DNA from: Planococcus sp. CPCC 101016 | GTDB lineage: Bacteria > Bacillota > Bacilli > Bacillales_A > Planococcaceae | Assembly: GCF_007859295.1 (NCBI RefSeq) | Contig: NZ_VOHB01000002.1 | Coordinates: 558,001 to 622,000 of the forward strand | Direction of reading: 5' to 3' | DNA: 64,000 nt | Part shown: positions 34,122 to 43,181 of the stretch, piece after piece | How positions within the stretch are numbered: the first letter of the stretch is position 1 | How the letters are laid out: each line of letters starts with the position of its first letter | Program-made: the position numbers and the translations under genes | Notes under the pieces: model-generated | The model's database searches: none | Told to the model about the DNA's origin: nothing | Seen by the model: only the letters and a program-made list of their open reading frames with translations

Positions 34122-34182
34122 TCGTCTTTATACAATCACTGCCCGCAAAAGCGGGGAAATCGAGAGGGGAATGAAATCTATT

Positions 34183-35346
34183 ATGCTGACAGACCAACAA
34201 ATTTTACGAATCCCAGGACCAACTCCAATTCCGCCAAGCGTGCAACGCGCAATGGCACAACCGATGATCGGCCACCGTGGCCAAAGCACATCTGAAATGA
34301 TCAGCGACATCAGACCGAAATTGAAACGGGTTTTTGGAACCAAGCAGGAAGTCGTGATTCTTACAGGCAGCGGAACTGCAGGACTGGAAACCGCCGTAGT
34401 TAATACGGTTGCTCCTGGAGAAGAAGTTCTCGTACTCGTAACAGGTGCATTCGGAGATCGGTTTGCGAAAATTTGTAAAGCATATGATATTCAAACCCAT
34501 GTCTTTGAAGTGGAATGGGGATTGGCAGTTGATCCGGAAGCGGTAAAAAATTTTCTTTTGGAGCATCCAGAAATCAAAGTGGTCTTCTCGACATTCTGCG
34601 AAACTTCTACTGGCGTGCTGAATCCAATCAAAGAATTGGCAGCCGCTGTAAAAGAAGTATCTGAAGCTTTGGTCATTGTCGACGGCGTGTCTTGTGTAGC
34701 CGGCACAGAAACCGAAATGGACAAATGGGGGATCGACGTGGTTGTCACCGGTTCACAAAAAGCCTTTATGCTGCCGGCAGGACTTTCATTTATTGCTGCG
34801 AGTGACCGCGCTTGGAAGAAAATCGAAGCTAATCCTCAGCCGCGTTTTTACTTAGACCTTAAAAAGCACCGCGACAATATATTAAAAGATACGACACCTT
34901 TTACACCGGCATTATCAATTTTATTCGGTTTGCAGCAAGTGCTTGACTTGCTTGAAGAAGAAGGGCTGGAAAATGTGTATGCTAGACACCGCTTGATGAT
35001 GAACATGACCCGTGCTGCCTTTAAAGCATTGAGCATCCCATTGCTGACTTCCGATAAAGATGCATCGCCGACAGTCACGGCAGTAAAACCAGATGATTTC
35101 GACCCGGAAGAATTCCGCAAAGTAATGAAAAAAGAATTTGCTTTAGAAGTAGCCGGCGGACAGCAGCATCTGGCGAAAAAGATATTCCGTATCGGCCATA
35201 TGGGCTATTGCTCGCCAGCAGATGTACTGCAGACAATCGCAGCGATGGAAATCGGTTTGATGAAAGTAGGAAAAGAAATCGAACTCGGCAAAGGGATTGC
35301 CGCTGCACAGCAAGTCTTTTTAACAGAAGGGAAGGAAACTAAATGA
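34183..35346 (+). CDS. class V aminotransferase (serine/alanine-glyoxylate type)
   Basis: A 387-residue PLP enzyme of the alanine-glyoxylate/serine-pyruvate aminotransferase group. Seen: ILRIPGPTPIPPSVQRAM near the N-terminus, MIGHRGQSTSEM near residue 25, ILTGSGTAGLETAVVN near 60, STFCETSTGVLNPIKEL near 135, and the PLP-Lys in VVVTGSQKAFMLPAGLS near 187. The start is uncertain: ATG 34183 matches family N-termini, while ATG 34171 lies only 1 nt after the agagggg RBS. Its stop overlaps serA as ATGA. Ser T-box control and coupling to serA imply it takes the role of SerC in serine synthesis, or makes serine/glycine from glyoxylate or hydroxypyruvate. Confidence 0.87.
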   Translation: MLTDQQILRIPGPTPIPPSVQRAMAQPMIGHRGQSTSEMISDIRPKLKRVFGTKQEVVILTGSGTAGLETAVVNTVAPGEEVLVLVTGAFGDRFAKICKAYDIQTHVFEVEWGLAVDPEAVKNFLLEHPEIKVVFSTFCETSTGVLNPIKELAAAVKEVSEALVIVDGVSCVAGTETEMDKWGIDVVVTGSQKAFMLPAGLSFIAASDRAWKKIEANPQPRFYLDLKKHRDNILKDTTPFTPALSILFGLQQVLDLLEEEGLENVYARHRLMMNMTRAAFKALSIPLLTSDKDASPTVTAVKPDDFDPEEFRKVMKKEFALEVAGGQQHLAKKIFRIGHMGYCSPADVLQTIAAMEIGLMKVGKEIELGKGIAAAQQVFLTEGKETK

Positions 35347-36929
35347 CTTTTCATGTTTTGATCAGTGATCCACTCAGCGAAGAAGGAATCTACCCACTTC
35401 GTCAGGCAAATGGCGTGAATATTGTTATGGAAACCAATTTAACACCTGAACAATTGGGCGAGCGTATTGACGGATTTGACGCGTTGCTGGTCCGGAGCCA
35501 GACACAGGTAACTCGGGAATTGATTGAAAAAGCGTCAAATTTGAAGATTATCGGGCGTGCAGGGGTCGGCGTCGACAACATTGATCTGGAAGCTGCTACA
35601 GAGCATGGCATTATCGTGGTCAATGCACCAGATGGCAATACCAACTCAGCCGCTGAACATACGATGGCAATGCTCATGTCAATGGCACGCAAAATCCCTC
35701 AAGCGTTTCATGCTTTGCGCAATCAAAAATGGGATCGCAAGTCCTATGTAGGCGTCGAGTTGAAAAACAAAACGCTTGGAGTAGTCGGGTTTGGCCGGAT
35801 CGGCCAAGAAGTAGCGGCACGTGCAAAAGGCCAGCGGATGAACATCATTGCTTACGATCCGTTTCTGACTGCTGAAAAAGCGGAAAAACTGGGAGTGGAT
35901 TTTGGATCGGTGGAAGATGTGCTGAAAGTGGCAGATTTTGTTACTGTTCATACGCCATTATTGAAAGAGACCAAGCATTTGATCAATAAAGAGGCATTTG
36001 AAATCATGAAAGATGGCGTCCAAATCGTCAATTGTGCCCGCGGCGGCATCATCGATGAAAATGCGTTGTTCGATGCAGTGAAATCAGGCAAAGTGGCCGG
36101 AGCGGCACTGGATGTTTTTGAACAGGAGCCCATGGTTGATTTCCGTTTGCTGGATTTGCCGGAAATCATTGCAACGCCTCATTTGGGTGCGAGCACCTTT
36201 GAAGCTCAGGAAAGCGTAGCTGTGGATGTCAGCATGGACGTAGTCAGCTACTTCACGACGGGAACTGTCCGCAATTCAGTGAATCTGCCGTCTGTACCAA
36301 AAGAAATCATGAAGAAAATCGAACCTTACTTTGATTTGTCAGAGCGTTTAGGCGCCTTTTTAACGGACTTGACCGGCGCAGCTGCCGAGGAAGTCAATGT
36401 CCGCTATGCTGGTGATTTAGCCAATATGGAAGTCGGACCGTTGACGCGCAATATGTTGAAAGGCATGCTGAAGCGCCATCTTGGCAAACATGTCAATGAC
36501 GTTAATGCCATGTACATCGCCAATCAAAAAGGAATTGTCGTGAACGAGCAAAAGACTACAGAATCCAAAGGGTTTACAAGCCTGATCACGGTAGAAGTGA
36601 AAACGGCAAAAGGAACACGAAAAGCAGCCGGCACCTTATTAAATGGACAAGGCGCACGTATCGTCAAAGTAGATGATTATTTAGTGGATGTGGTGCCAGA
36701 AGGGCATTTGCTATATGTTCGCCATAATGACCGTCCGGGTGTTATCGGACGTGTCGGAACTTTGCTCGGTCAAGAAAATGTCAACATTGCCACCATGCAG
36801 GTGGGACGCTCGAATATAGGCGGAGATGCAATCATGATGCTGTCCATCGATAAACCAGCCGAAACCAGCAGTCTGGAGCAACTAGCCAAACTGGATGAAA
36901 TTGAGGGAGTGACACCCATCAATCTATAA
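35343..36929 (+). CDS. serA: D-3-phosphoglycerate dehydrogenase with ACT domain
   Basis: A 528-residue PGDH, the usual length of the long bacterial type. Domains in order: substrate/NAD domain with [16 protein letters not shown] near residue 72, Rossmann motif [13 protein letters not shown] near 145, catalytic residues in [11 protein letters not shown] near 230 and [13 protein letters not shown] near 280, an allosteric substrate-binding domain from about 315, and a C-terminal ACT domain ([20 protein letters not shown] near 460). It makes the first committed step of serine synthesis, and the ACT domain suggests serine feedback. It is translationally coupled to the aminotransferase and controlled by the T-box upstream. 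Confidence 0.95.
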   Translation: MTFHVLISDPLSEEGIYPLRQANGVNIVMETNLTPEQLGERIDGFDALLVRSQTQVTRELIEKASNLKIIGRAGVGVDNIDLEAATEHGIIVVNAPDGNTNSAAEHTMAMLMSMARKIPQAFHALRNQKWDRKSYVGVELKNKTLGVVGFGRIGQEVAARAKGQRMNIIAYDPFLTAEKAEKLGVDFGSVEDVLKVADFVTVHTPLLKETKHLINKEAFEIMKDGVQIVNCARGGIIDENALFDAVKSGKVAGAALDVFEQEPMVDFRLLDLPEIIATPHLGASTFEAQESVAVDVSMDVVSYFTTGTVRNSVNLPSVPKEIMKKIEPYFDLSERLGAFLTDLTGAAAEEVNVRYAGDLANMEVGPLTRNMLKGMLKRHLGKHVNDVNAMYIANQKGIVVNEQKTTESKGFTSLITVEVKTAKGTRKAAGTLLNGQGARIVKVDDYLVDVVPEGHLLYVRHNDRPGVIGRVGTLLGQENVNIATMQVGRSNIGGDAIMMLSIDKPAETSSLEQLAKLDEIEGVTPINL

Positions 36930-36932
36930 ATG

Positions 36933-36974
36933 ACACAAAAGAGGCCCTCGCCATGAGGGCCTCTTTTGTGTTTA
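36933..36974. terminator. bidirectional terminator between serA and HAD gene
   Basis: A 17-bp stem (arms 36933-36949 and 36955-36971) with a GCCAT loop lies between serA and the convergent HAD gene, and overlaps the stop of the latter. Confidence 0.92.
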
Positions 36975-37760
36975 AATTTGTTCCAGCAGCTGAAGCAATT
37001 CTTCTAAATGCTGGATTTCGTATGTCGGAATAATGGATTCATGCGGAGCTTTTTGTTCCCGGTTTACCCAGACAGAACGGATCCCCGCTTTTTCGGCCCC
37101 GATGATATCTGTCATCAAATTGTCTCCAACCATCAACACCTCATCTGCAGAAAAACCGAACTGCGATAAAGCGTGATGGAAGATGCTCGGATCCGGTTTT
37201 CCTCTTCCAAAAGCGCCGGATATGATGATGTGGTCAAAGAAAGGAGCGATTTCCGGTGTGATTTCAAGTTTGGACTGCTGCAGGCTCGGAGAACCATTCG
37301 TCAAAAGTAGTAATTGATAATGTCCTTTTAAGTCTTCCAATACCTTTAGGCTTTCTTCGTAAAGAACAGGGTTTCTTTTACGGGCTTCAGGGAAGTATTC
37401 AGCAAGCTGACCACCGATATGGGAACTGTTTTCAATGCCGATTTTTTTCAAGCCGGCTGTCCAGGATTCCTTTCGATAAGCTGGAACAATGGTTTTCATT
37501 TGCTGAAAATCAGTTCCTTCATCGTCAAAGGTTCCCCAAAGTCCTTCAAAGGGATTAATGCCGATCATTTTGGTGAACTCATATGTATCATATCCTGCGT
37601 AAAGCTCAGTTGCTGCAGCTCTTACTGCTTCTTCCAAGCCGGAACAATTTTGGCCCGTTAATTCTTCAGCCAATTGGCACGTTTCCTGGAACGCTTTTTC
37701 AACACTTTTCTTGTCCCATAATAAAGTATCATCTAAATCGAAAAAAATCGCTTTGACCAT
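36972..37760 (-). CDS. HAD family hydrolase (YjjG/YfnB-type phosphatase)
   Basis: A 262-residue HAD hydrolase with a helical cap. Motif I is FFDLDDTLLWDK at residues 6-17, motif II is LLLTNGSPSLQQSK near 152, motif III has ISGAFGRGKPDPSIF near 180, and motif IV is VLMVGDNLMTDIIGAEKAG near 205. The layout fits YjjG/YfnB-like house-cleaning nucleotidases or phosphoglycolate-type phosphatases. It is divergent from the nitric oxide synthase gene and convergent with serA, so it is not in the serine operon, though a phosphoserine role cannot be fully excluded. RBS aggagg lies 12 nt before the start. Confidence 0.87.
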   Translation of the reverse strand: MVKAIFFDLDDTLLWDKKSVEKAFQETCQLAEELTGQNCSGLEEAVRAAATELYAGYDTYEFTKMIGINPFEGLWGTFDDEGTDFQQMKTIVPAYRKESWTAGLKKIGIENSSHIGGQLAEYFPEARKRNPVLYEESLKVLEDLKGHYQLLLLTNGSPSLQQSKLEITPEIAPFFDHIIISGAFGRGKPDPSIFHHALSQFGFSADEVLMVGDNLMTDIIGAEKAGIRSVWVNREQKAPHESIIPTYEIQHLEELLQLLEQI

Positions 37761-37898
37761 CGGTTTGAGTTCCTCCTGACAATATTTTTACTTTGCTTAA
37801 GTGTACTGGAAAAGGGGATAAAAACATAGGGAGTTCGGAGTTCTGTCACTGAAAAGAACAAGGGGCAGGTGATATGATATGGGCAGGGAGTGAAAACA

Positions 37899-39002
37899 AT
37901 GACAATAAGCAATTCGACCATGTTTTTATTGGAAGAAGCCATTGACTATATAGAAATTTGCTATGAAGAATTGGGCAAGAGTAAGCAGCTGAAAGCCGAA
38001 AGGCTGCTCGAAATCGAATTGGAAATCGAACAGACAGGAACTTACACCCACAGTTATGAAGAGTTGGAACATGGAGCACGCATGGCCTGGCGAAACAATA
38101 ACCGCTGCATCGGCCGATTGTTCTGGAACTCTCTTACAGTGTTTGACGAGCGTCATCAAACGACGGCAGAAGGTATATTTGATGCACTGATAAAGCATAT
38201 CGATTTTGCATCAAACCAAGGAAAAATCCGGCCAGCCATTACAGTATTCCGGGCAACGCAGAAAAATGAAGACTCCATACGCTTATGGAATCATCAGTTG
38301 ATCCGTTACGCGGGGTACGAAACTCCTGACGGTGTTATCGGCGATTCAAGTTCAGTGGAATTCACGAAACATTGCCAGGGACTTGGATGGCAAGGAGCAG
38401 GCACGGCTTTTGATGTGTTGCCATTGGTGATCCAATTGCCGGGAGAGAAGCCTGTTTTGAAAGAAATTCCCAATCAGTCGATTATGGAAGTCGAAATCGG
38501 CCATCCGGAAATACCGGAATTTTCACAGTTGGACATCAAGTGGTATGGAATTCCTATTATTTCAGACATGCGATTGGAAATCGGTGGAATCGAATACAAG
38601 ATGGCCCCTTTTAATGGCTGGTATATGGGTACCGAAATCGGCGCAAGAAATCTGGCGGACGAAGAACGTTATAATTTCTTGCCTGCTGTGGCAGAACTTA
38701 TGCAATTAAATACGCAGTCGAACCGTTCTTTATGGAAGGACAGAGCTTTGGTTGAATTGAATATTGCCGTTTTGGAATCTTTCCAAGAAGCAGGTGTGAC
38801 CATCGTCGATCACCATACAGCCGCCAAGCAATTCAAAAATTTCGAGAAAAAAGAAGAACTGGAAGGGCGCGACGTCACTGGTAACTGGGCGTGGCTGATT
38901 CCGCCGATGTCTCCGGCTACGACCCATATTTTCCATAAGCCCTATAACAATTCTTTGGTCAAGCCAAATTATTTCCATCAAAAAGCCCCCTATCAATTAT
39001 AA
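37899..39002 (+). CDS. nos: nitric oxide synthase oxygenase
   Basis: A 367-residue bacterial NOS oxygenase (B. subtilis homologue about 363). The heme-ligand Cys is in MAWRNNNRCIGRLFW near residue 65, the substrate Glu and Trp region is PFNGWYMGTEIGARNLADE near 245, and the C-terminal TGNWAWLIPPMSPATTHIFH near 330 forms the pterin-side surface. There is no reductase domain, as in other Firmicutes, so electrons must come from a cellular flavodoxin or reductase. It oxidises arginine to citrulline and NO, and is linked to oxidative-stress protection. ATG 37899 was chosen over GTG 37890, which abuts the cagggag RBS. Confidence 0.96.
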   Translation: MTISNSTMFLLEEAIDYIEICYEELGKSKQLKAERLLEIELEIEQTGTYTHSYEELEHGARMAWRNNNRCIGRLFWNSLTVFDERHQTTAEGIFDALIKHIDFASNQGKIRPAITVFRATQKNEDSIRLWNHQLIRYAGYETPDGVIGDSSSVEFTKHCQGLGWQGAGTAFDVLPLVIQLPGEKPVLKEIPNQSIMEVEIGHPEIPEFSQLDIKWYGIPIISDMRLEIGGIEYKMAPFNGWYMGTEIGARNLADEERYNFLPAVAELMQLNTQSNRSLWKDRALVELNIAVLESFQEAGVTIVDHHTAAKQFKNFEKKEELEGRDVTGNWAWLIPPMSPATTHIFHKPYNNSLVKPNYFHQKAPYQL

Positions 39003-39012
39003 GGAGAGGATC

Positions 39013-39231
39013 ATGATGAAAGAATTTAAAGTGACTTATTTTTTCGATGAAGAGCATTATATTCGCCGTTTTATCCATGCCGAATCCCAGGAGAAGGCGG
39101 AAAAGCTGATACAGAGTGAGCGCGATCAGTATATCTCTTTCCACGACAGCCGGGGAATTTATCATGAATTGAACACCAGGGGCGTTCGGGTCATCCAGAT
39201 TTCTGAATATCACCGGACGGACAAAGTATAA
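39013..39231 (+). CDS. 72-residue protein of unknown function next to nos
   Basis: A small, soluble, charged protein starting 10 nt after nos with an aaggagag RBS, so it is probably co-transcribed. It reads as a beta-alpha-beta-like pattern: a strand (FKVTYFFDEE), a strand with HAESQEKAEKLIQSE helix near residues 20-35, then YHELNTRGVRVIQISEY near residue 50. This layout resembles small DUF-type domains, but I do not recognise the family. Coding potential is supported by RBS, codon use and tight spacing. It is followed directly by the split terminator and repeat element 2. Confidence 0.65.
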   Translation: MMKEFKVTYFFDEEHYIRRFIHAESQEKAEKLIQSERDQYISFHDSRGIYHELNTRGVRVIQISEYHRTDKV

Positions 39232-39232
39232 C

Positions 39233-39259
39233 AAAAACGCAGCCTGCAATAGGCTGCAT
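39233..39259. terminator. left copy of duplicated terminator hairpin at element 2
   Basis: Hairpin 39237-39258 (arms based on GCAGCCT/AGGCTGC) is preceded by an A-run but lacks a T-run on the + strand. Its near-identical partner lies beyond the repeat at 39703-39724. Confidence 0.75.
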
Positions 39260-39702
39260 TGAGCTTATAGACAAAAGAATATATACTACTAAACGAATGA
39301 AACCTTATTTCATCTTACTTGCACCGGATCCTGCGCTCCAGGCGGACGCGTTCCGCGGGCTTGCGCCGAACTAACTCGGCCTTACGTCCGAGTGGATTTC
39401 GGCACTTCGCTTTCCCGCAGGAGTCGCCGCCTTGCGCTCCGGATCCTCGAGTGAAGGATTTTTTAGCAATCTTACTCAGGCTTTATTTATCCCAAGAAGA
39501 CTAGCAGGCTACTTCCTTTGATTGAACCAACACGTTTTAAACCGGGCTGGCCACGAAGACTCCTGTGGTATCAGCGAAAGCTGAAGACCCCGCAGGAACG
39601 CAGTGACGAGGAGGCTGAAGCTGAGCCCACGGAAAGCGAAGTGGCCAGACCGGTTGGTTTATACATCCTATTCATTTTGGTTTGACTTTGTCTACAGTCT
39701 GA
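39260..39702. repeat. extragenic repeat element, copy 2 (443 bp)
   Basis: The same element as at 31548-32142, in the same orientation and with the same ends (TGAGCTTATAGACAAAA on the left; GTCTACAGTCTGA on the right). Module A spans 39326-39446 between GGATCC sites and module B spans 39539-39655. It lacks the extra segments of copy 1 and is probably nearer the ancestral form. It contains no gene; a 61-codon frame inside it is not conserved in length between copies. It sits after nos and its small partner, between two copies of a terminator hairpin. Confidence 0.82.
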
Positions 39703-39730
39703 ACGCAGCCTGAAATAGGCTGCGTTTTTA
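39703..39730. terminator. right copy of duplicated terminator hairpin at element 2
   Basis: Hairpin 39703-39724 matches 39237-39258 with about two differences and has the T-run GTTTTTA, so it can end + strand transcripts. Confidence 0.8.
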
Positions 39731-39754
39731 TTGTAAACTAATTTAAGCTAAAAG

Positions 39755-40498
39755 TTATTTGAAACTCAGGAAGCCATCGTCCACGGCAACGGTTGACCCA
39801 TTGATGGCTGCGGCTTCTTCAGAGAACAAGAATTTGACGACATTCGCCACTTTTTCAGGCTGAATCAGCTCATTGTGCATATGCAGAGCTGAAAGTGCTT
39901 TTTTCATTTCGGGATCCTCCCCGAGAATAGGTGTATCAATAAATCCAGGGGCGACGCCCACTACACGAATGCCATGTTCAGCAAGTTCAAGCGCTCCTGA
40001 TTTTGACATCATGACGACAGCAGCTTTTGCAGCATTATAGTTGAAGCTGCCTTTAGCAGCCATTGAGCCATAAATTGACGCAGTGTTGACGATTGCGCCG
40101 GTTGTACCGAGCTCTACCATTTTCTTTGCGCCGTAGTAGATTCCGTAATAGACACTGTGCTGATCGACATCAATTACTTTATGGTAGGAAGCAGGATCCA
40201 TTTCAAGCAAAGGCTTTACAAGACCGATGCCTGCATTATTGAAAATGCCGTTCAAAGTGCCAAATTTCTCGACAGCGAAGTCGACCATCGCTTCCACTTG
40301 CTCCGCTTTTGACACATCCACTTTGAATGAGGCGGCTTTTCCGCCTTCAGATTCAATATGAGACACGGTTTCATTAGCACCGTCTTCATTGAAATCGGCT
40401 ACCACAATGGAATAGCCTTCTTTTGCTAATTGATATGAAGCATGACGTCCAATTCCGCTGGCGCCACCTGTGATGATTAAGACTTTGTTTTCTGCCAT
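39755..40498 (-). CDS. SDR family NAD(P)-dependent oxidoreductase
   Basis: A 247-residue classical short-chain dehydrogenase. The cofactor motif TGGASGIGRHAS is at residues 10-21, VVADFNEDGANE near 32 suggests NAD(H) preference through Asp, NNAGIG is near 87, the catalytic YNAAK near 153 follows NTASIYG near 139, and the tail NGSTVAVDDGF is typical. Substrate is unknown. It is transcribed alone, divergent from the YebC-family gene, with a strong aggagg RBS and the duplicated terminator behind it. Confidence 0.9.
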   Translation of the reverse strand: MAENKVLIITGGASGIGRHASYQLAKEGYSIVVADFNEDGANETVSHIESEGGKAASFKVDVSKAEQVEAMVDFAVEKFGTLNGIFNNAGIGLVKPLLEMDPASYHKVIDVDQHSVYYGIYYGAKKMVELGTTGAIVNTASIYGSMAAKGSFNYNAAKAAVVMMSKSGALELAEHGIRVVGVAPGFIDTPILGEDPEMKKALSALHMHNELIQPEKVANVVKFLFSEEAAAINGSTVAVDDGFLSFK

Positions 40499-40694
40499 TA
40501 TAAGTTCCTCCTATAAAGTTGTTGTTTTCTTTACAACTCAACACTACTCCTAATTAATCTTGAATTCAAAGTATTTGATCAGATAGAAACTAAGGTTTTT
40601 AACTGCAAAATACGTTACATCCCAAAAATATATACTATAATAGTACATAGTGAACTTCATAGAAAATGAGAATTTATAGAGAGAAGGAAATTTA

Positions 40695-41414
40695 ATGGGA
40701 CGCAAATGGAATAATATTAAAGAGAAGAAAGCATCCAAAGATGCCAACACAAGCCGGATTTATGCGAAATTCGGACGTGAAATATATGTAGCTGCGAAGC
40801 AAGGCGAGCCGGATCCCGAGTCGAACCAAGCCTTAAAGGTAGTTTTGGAACGTGCAAAAACCTATAGTATCCCGAGAGCAATTATTGACCGGGCAGTGGA
40901 AAAGGCCAAAGGCGGATCTGAAGAAAGCTATGATGAATTGCGCTATGAAGGATTCGGCCCTAACGGCTCTATGGTGATTGTGGATACTTTGACAAACAAT
41001 GTAAACCGGACGGCATCGGATGTTCGTGCAGCTTTCGGCAAAAATGGCGGCAATATGGGCGTCAGCGGATCGGTCGCTTATATGTTCGATCATACAGCTG
41101 TATTCGGCATCGAAGGCAAAACAGCTGATGAAGTGTTGGAATTGATGATGGAAGCGGATATCGATGTCCGTGACGTCATGGAAGAAGAAGACGGCGTTAT
41201 CGTCTATGCAGAACCGGATCAGTACCATTTGGTGCAGGAAGCATTCAAAAGTGCCGGTATTACAGAATTTACGGTAGCCGAGCTGACGATGCTTGCTCAA
41301 AATGAATTGCCTCTGCCGGAAGATGCTCAGACGCAATTCGAAAAAATGATCGATGCCATTGAAGATTTAGAAGATGTTCAACAGGTTTATCATAATGTGG
41401 ATTTAGGAGAATAA
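40695..41414 (+). CDS. yeeI: YebC/PmpR family protein (YeeI type)
   Basis: A 239-residue YebC/TACO1 family protein, same length as B. subtilis YeeI. The N-terminus [20 protein letters not shown] (truncated relative to classic YebC, which has GHSKWANI), the middle [19 protein letters not shown] near residue 77 and [19 protein letters not shown] near 103 are diagnostic. Such proteins have been annotated as transcription regulators, but recent work ties the family to relief of ribosome stalling at difficult (proline-rich) sequences. It stands alone with its own likely promoter (TATAAT at 40635-40640) and terminator. Confidence 0.92.
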   Translation: MGRKWNNIKEKKASKDANTSRIYAKFGREIYVAAKQGEPDPESNQALKVVLERAKTYSIPRAIIDRAVEKAKGGSEESYDELRYEGFGPNGSMVIVDTLTNNVNRTASDVRAAFGKNGGNMGVSGSVAYMFDHTAVFGIEGKTADEVLELMMEADIDVRDVMEEEDGVIVYAEPDQYHLVQEAFKSAGITEFTVAELTMLAQNELPLPEDAQTQFEKMIDAIEDLEDVQQVYHNVDLGE

Positions 41415-41420
41415 AAGCAA

Positions 41421-41456
41421 GGAGCGCTTGGAGTATATCGAAGCGCTTCTTTTTTT
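41421..41456 (+). terminator. terminator after the YebC-family gene
   Basis: AGCGCTT (41423-41429) and AAGCGCT (41441-41447) pair around an 11-nt loop and are followed by a run of T. Confidence 0.82.
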
Positions 41457-41487
41457 TGAAAAAAATTCTGATAATTAAAAATTTGAC

Positions 41488-41516
41488 TTGTAATTCAAAA
41501 ACAGAACAATTATACT
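41488..41516 (+). promoter_or_regulatory. candidate promoter of the acyl-CoA ligase/ACAD cluster
   Basis: TTGTAA (41488-41493) and TATACT (41511-41516) are separated by 17 nt, 87 nt upstream of the first gene of the cluster. Confidence 0.5.
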
Positions 41517-41568
41517 AACTTTGAAGCAATAGTAGAAAAAATTTGACTATTTATTTTTTGATTTAAAA

Positions 41569-41582
41569 TGTAAGGGCTTTCA
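41569..41582. promoter_or_regulatory. near-consensus catabolite-responsive element
   Basis: TGTAAGGGCTTTCA (TGAAAGCCCTTACA on the other strand) is one base from a CcpA box and carries the same central CC as the dctP site at 13917. It lies between the promoter and the RBS, a typical roadblock position. Confidence 0.35.
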
Positions 41583-41603
41583 TTCAAGAGAAGGAGGCGT
41601 TTT

Positions 41604-43181
41604 ATGGAACTTCTAGAAATAAGCTTGTTTGGACGAGGAGGAGTCAAGGTATTCAAAGAGCGGCCTCAGACGATTGGGGAGATTGTCAGTACCAGCAGCA
41701 AAGCTTTCGCAGAAAAGTCTGCAGTGGTGACTGAAGATCAATCGTTGAGCTATCGGCAAATAGAGGAGCTGTCTTCCGTTATTGCAGCTAACCTTCAGAA
41801 GCAGGGAATTGCAAAAGGAGATCGAGTAGCAGTTGTTGTCGGAAACCGCGCAGAATTCCCTTTGTTGGTCATTGCCTGTGCAAAAATTGGAGCGATCATG
41901 GTTCCCATCAACGTTAAATTAGCGGTGGAAGAGCTTCAATATATTCTTGGCCATTCCAAACCGAGCGTCATTATCAGTGAAGATGAATTCATGGATAAAG
42001 TGGAAAAAGCTAACTCGGAATCGGTTGTAACGCCAGATAACATCTTTGTCATCGATGGACAAAACTCCTATGAACAGCTTTTGGAAAAGGAAACGCCTTT
42101 TCAACAAACCAAGGTCACAGAAGAAGACGGTATTTTCATCTTGTACACATCTGGAACTACCGGTCGTCCTAAAGGCGCGGTACTAACCCACATTAACGTT
42201 ATTCACAGTTTGATGAATTATAAAATGGTTTTTGAAACTGATGAGACATTTAACACTTTGATTGCTGTACCGATGTTTCATGTAACCGGACTTGTCGGAC
42301 AGCTTTTACATATGTTCTATGTCGGGGGTACGGCTTACAGTATGCGTCGTTACCAGAACGAGGAATACATCAATCGGATACTGCAATACAAAATCAATTT
42401 CCTATTTAATGTACCCACCATTTTCATCATGATGTCCACCAGTGAAGAGTTTCAAAAACACTCGTTTGACTTTGTGAAGAAAGTGGCTTTTGGCGGTTCG
42501 CCGATTTATCAGCAAACTTTCACGATGTTGAAAAAAGCGTTTCCTAATGCTCAGCTGCACAACGCTTATGGAGCGACGGAAACAACTTCACCGGCGACAT
42601 TGATGCCGGTGAAATATCCAGATTCCAAAGTGACTTCAGTTGGCCTTCCTGTAAAAGTAGCGGATATAAAAGTCATGAATCCGGAAGGAAAAGAATGTCC
42701 GGTGGGAGAGTCAGGTGAGCTTTATATTAAAGGGCCGATGATCATTAAAGAGTACTGGGACAATCCGACAGCCAATCAAACCAGCTTTACGGATGGTTAT
42801 TGGCATTCAGGTGACTTGGGAATCCAGGATGATGACGGATTCATTTACATTAGGGATCGCAAGAAGGACATGATCAATCGCGCCGGAGAGAAGATATTCT
42901 CGATTGAAGTCGAGGATGTATTAAAAGCACATCCTGATGTAGTGGAAGCGGCTGTCATCGGTGAACCAGATCCGGTTTTTGGAGAAAAAGTAAAAGCATT
43001 TGTGGTGGGTCCGAAATTGGATGGTGATGATTTTACTGCTTTAAGAGAGCATTGCAGAAAATCGTTGGCAAAATTTAAGGTGCCTGAAGAATTTGAGTTG
43101 ATCGATAGCCTGCCGAGAAACGCATCCGGAAAAATTTTAAAAAATACGTTGAAAAATACTGGGGGAAAAACTAATGCTTAA
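41604..43181 (+). CDS. AMP-forming acyl-CoA ligase
   Basis: A 525-residue ANL superfamily ligase. The P-loop is [19 protein letters not shown] near residue 178, followed by [12 protein letters not shown] near 222, the A5 motif [10 protein letters not shown] near 318, [24 protein letters not shown] near 397-420, and the catalytic Lys in [13 protein letters not shown] near 508. It makes an acyl-CoA from a free acid, ATP and CoA; fatty- or short branched-acid substrates are likely. It starts a cluster and overlaps the next gene (acyl-CoA dehydrogenase) by 8 nt, so both serve one substrate. The aaggagg RBS supports the start. Confidence 0.9.
   Translation: MELLEISLFGRGGVKVFKERPQTIGEIVSTSSKAFAEKSAVVTEDQSLSYRQIEELSSVIAANLQKQGIAKGDRVAVVVGNRAEFPLLVIACAKIGAIMVPINVKLAVEELQYILGHSKPSVIISEDEFMDKVEKANSESVVTPDNIFVIDGQNSYEQLLEKETPFQQTKVTEEDGIFILYTSGTTGRPKGAVLTHINVIHSLMNYKMVFETDETFNTLIAVPMFHVTGLVGQLLHMFYVGGTAYSMRRYQNEEYINRILQYKINFLFNVPTIFIMMSTSEEFQKHSFDFVKKVAFGGSPIYQQTFTMLKKAFPNAQLHNAYGATETTSPATLMPVKYPDSKVTSVGLPVKVADIKVMNPEGKECPVGESGELYIKGPMIIKEYWDNPTANQTSFTDGYWHSGDLGIQDDDGFIYIRDRKKDMINRAGEKIFSIEVEDVLKAHPDVVEAAVIGEPDPVFGEKVKAFVVGPKLDGDDFTALREHCRKSLAKFKVPEEFELIDSLPRNASGKILKNTLKNTGGKTNA

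Noticed and set aside
34068-34182. Coding frames starting within the T-box terminator (34068, 34087).
   Set aside because: They begin in the attenuator hairpin. The aminotransferase N-terminus fits a start at 34183 (or 34171).
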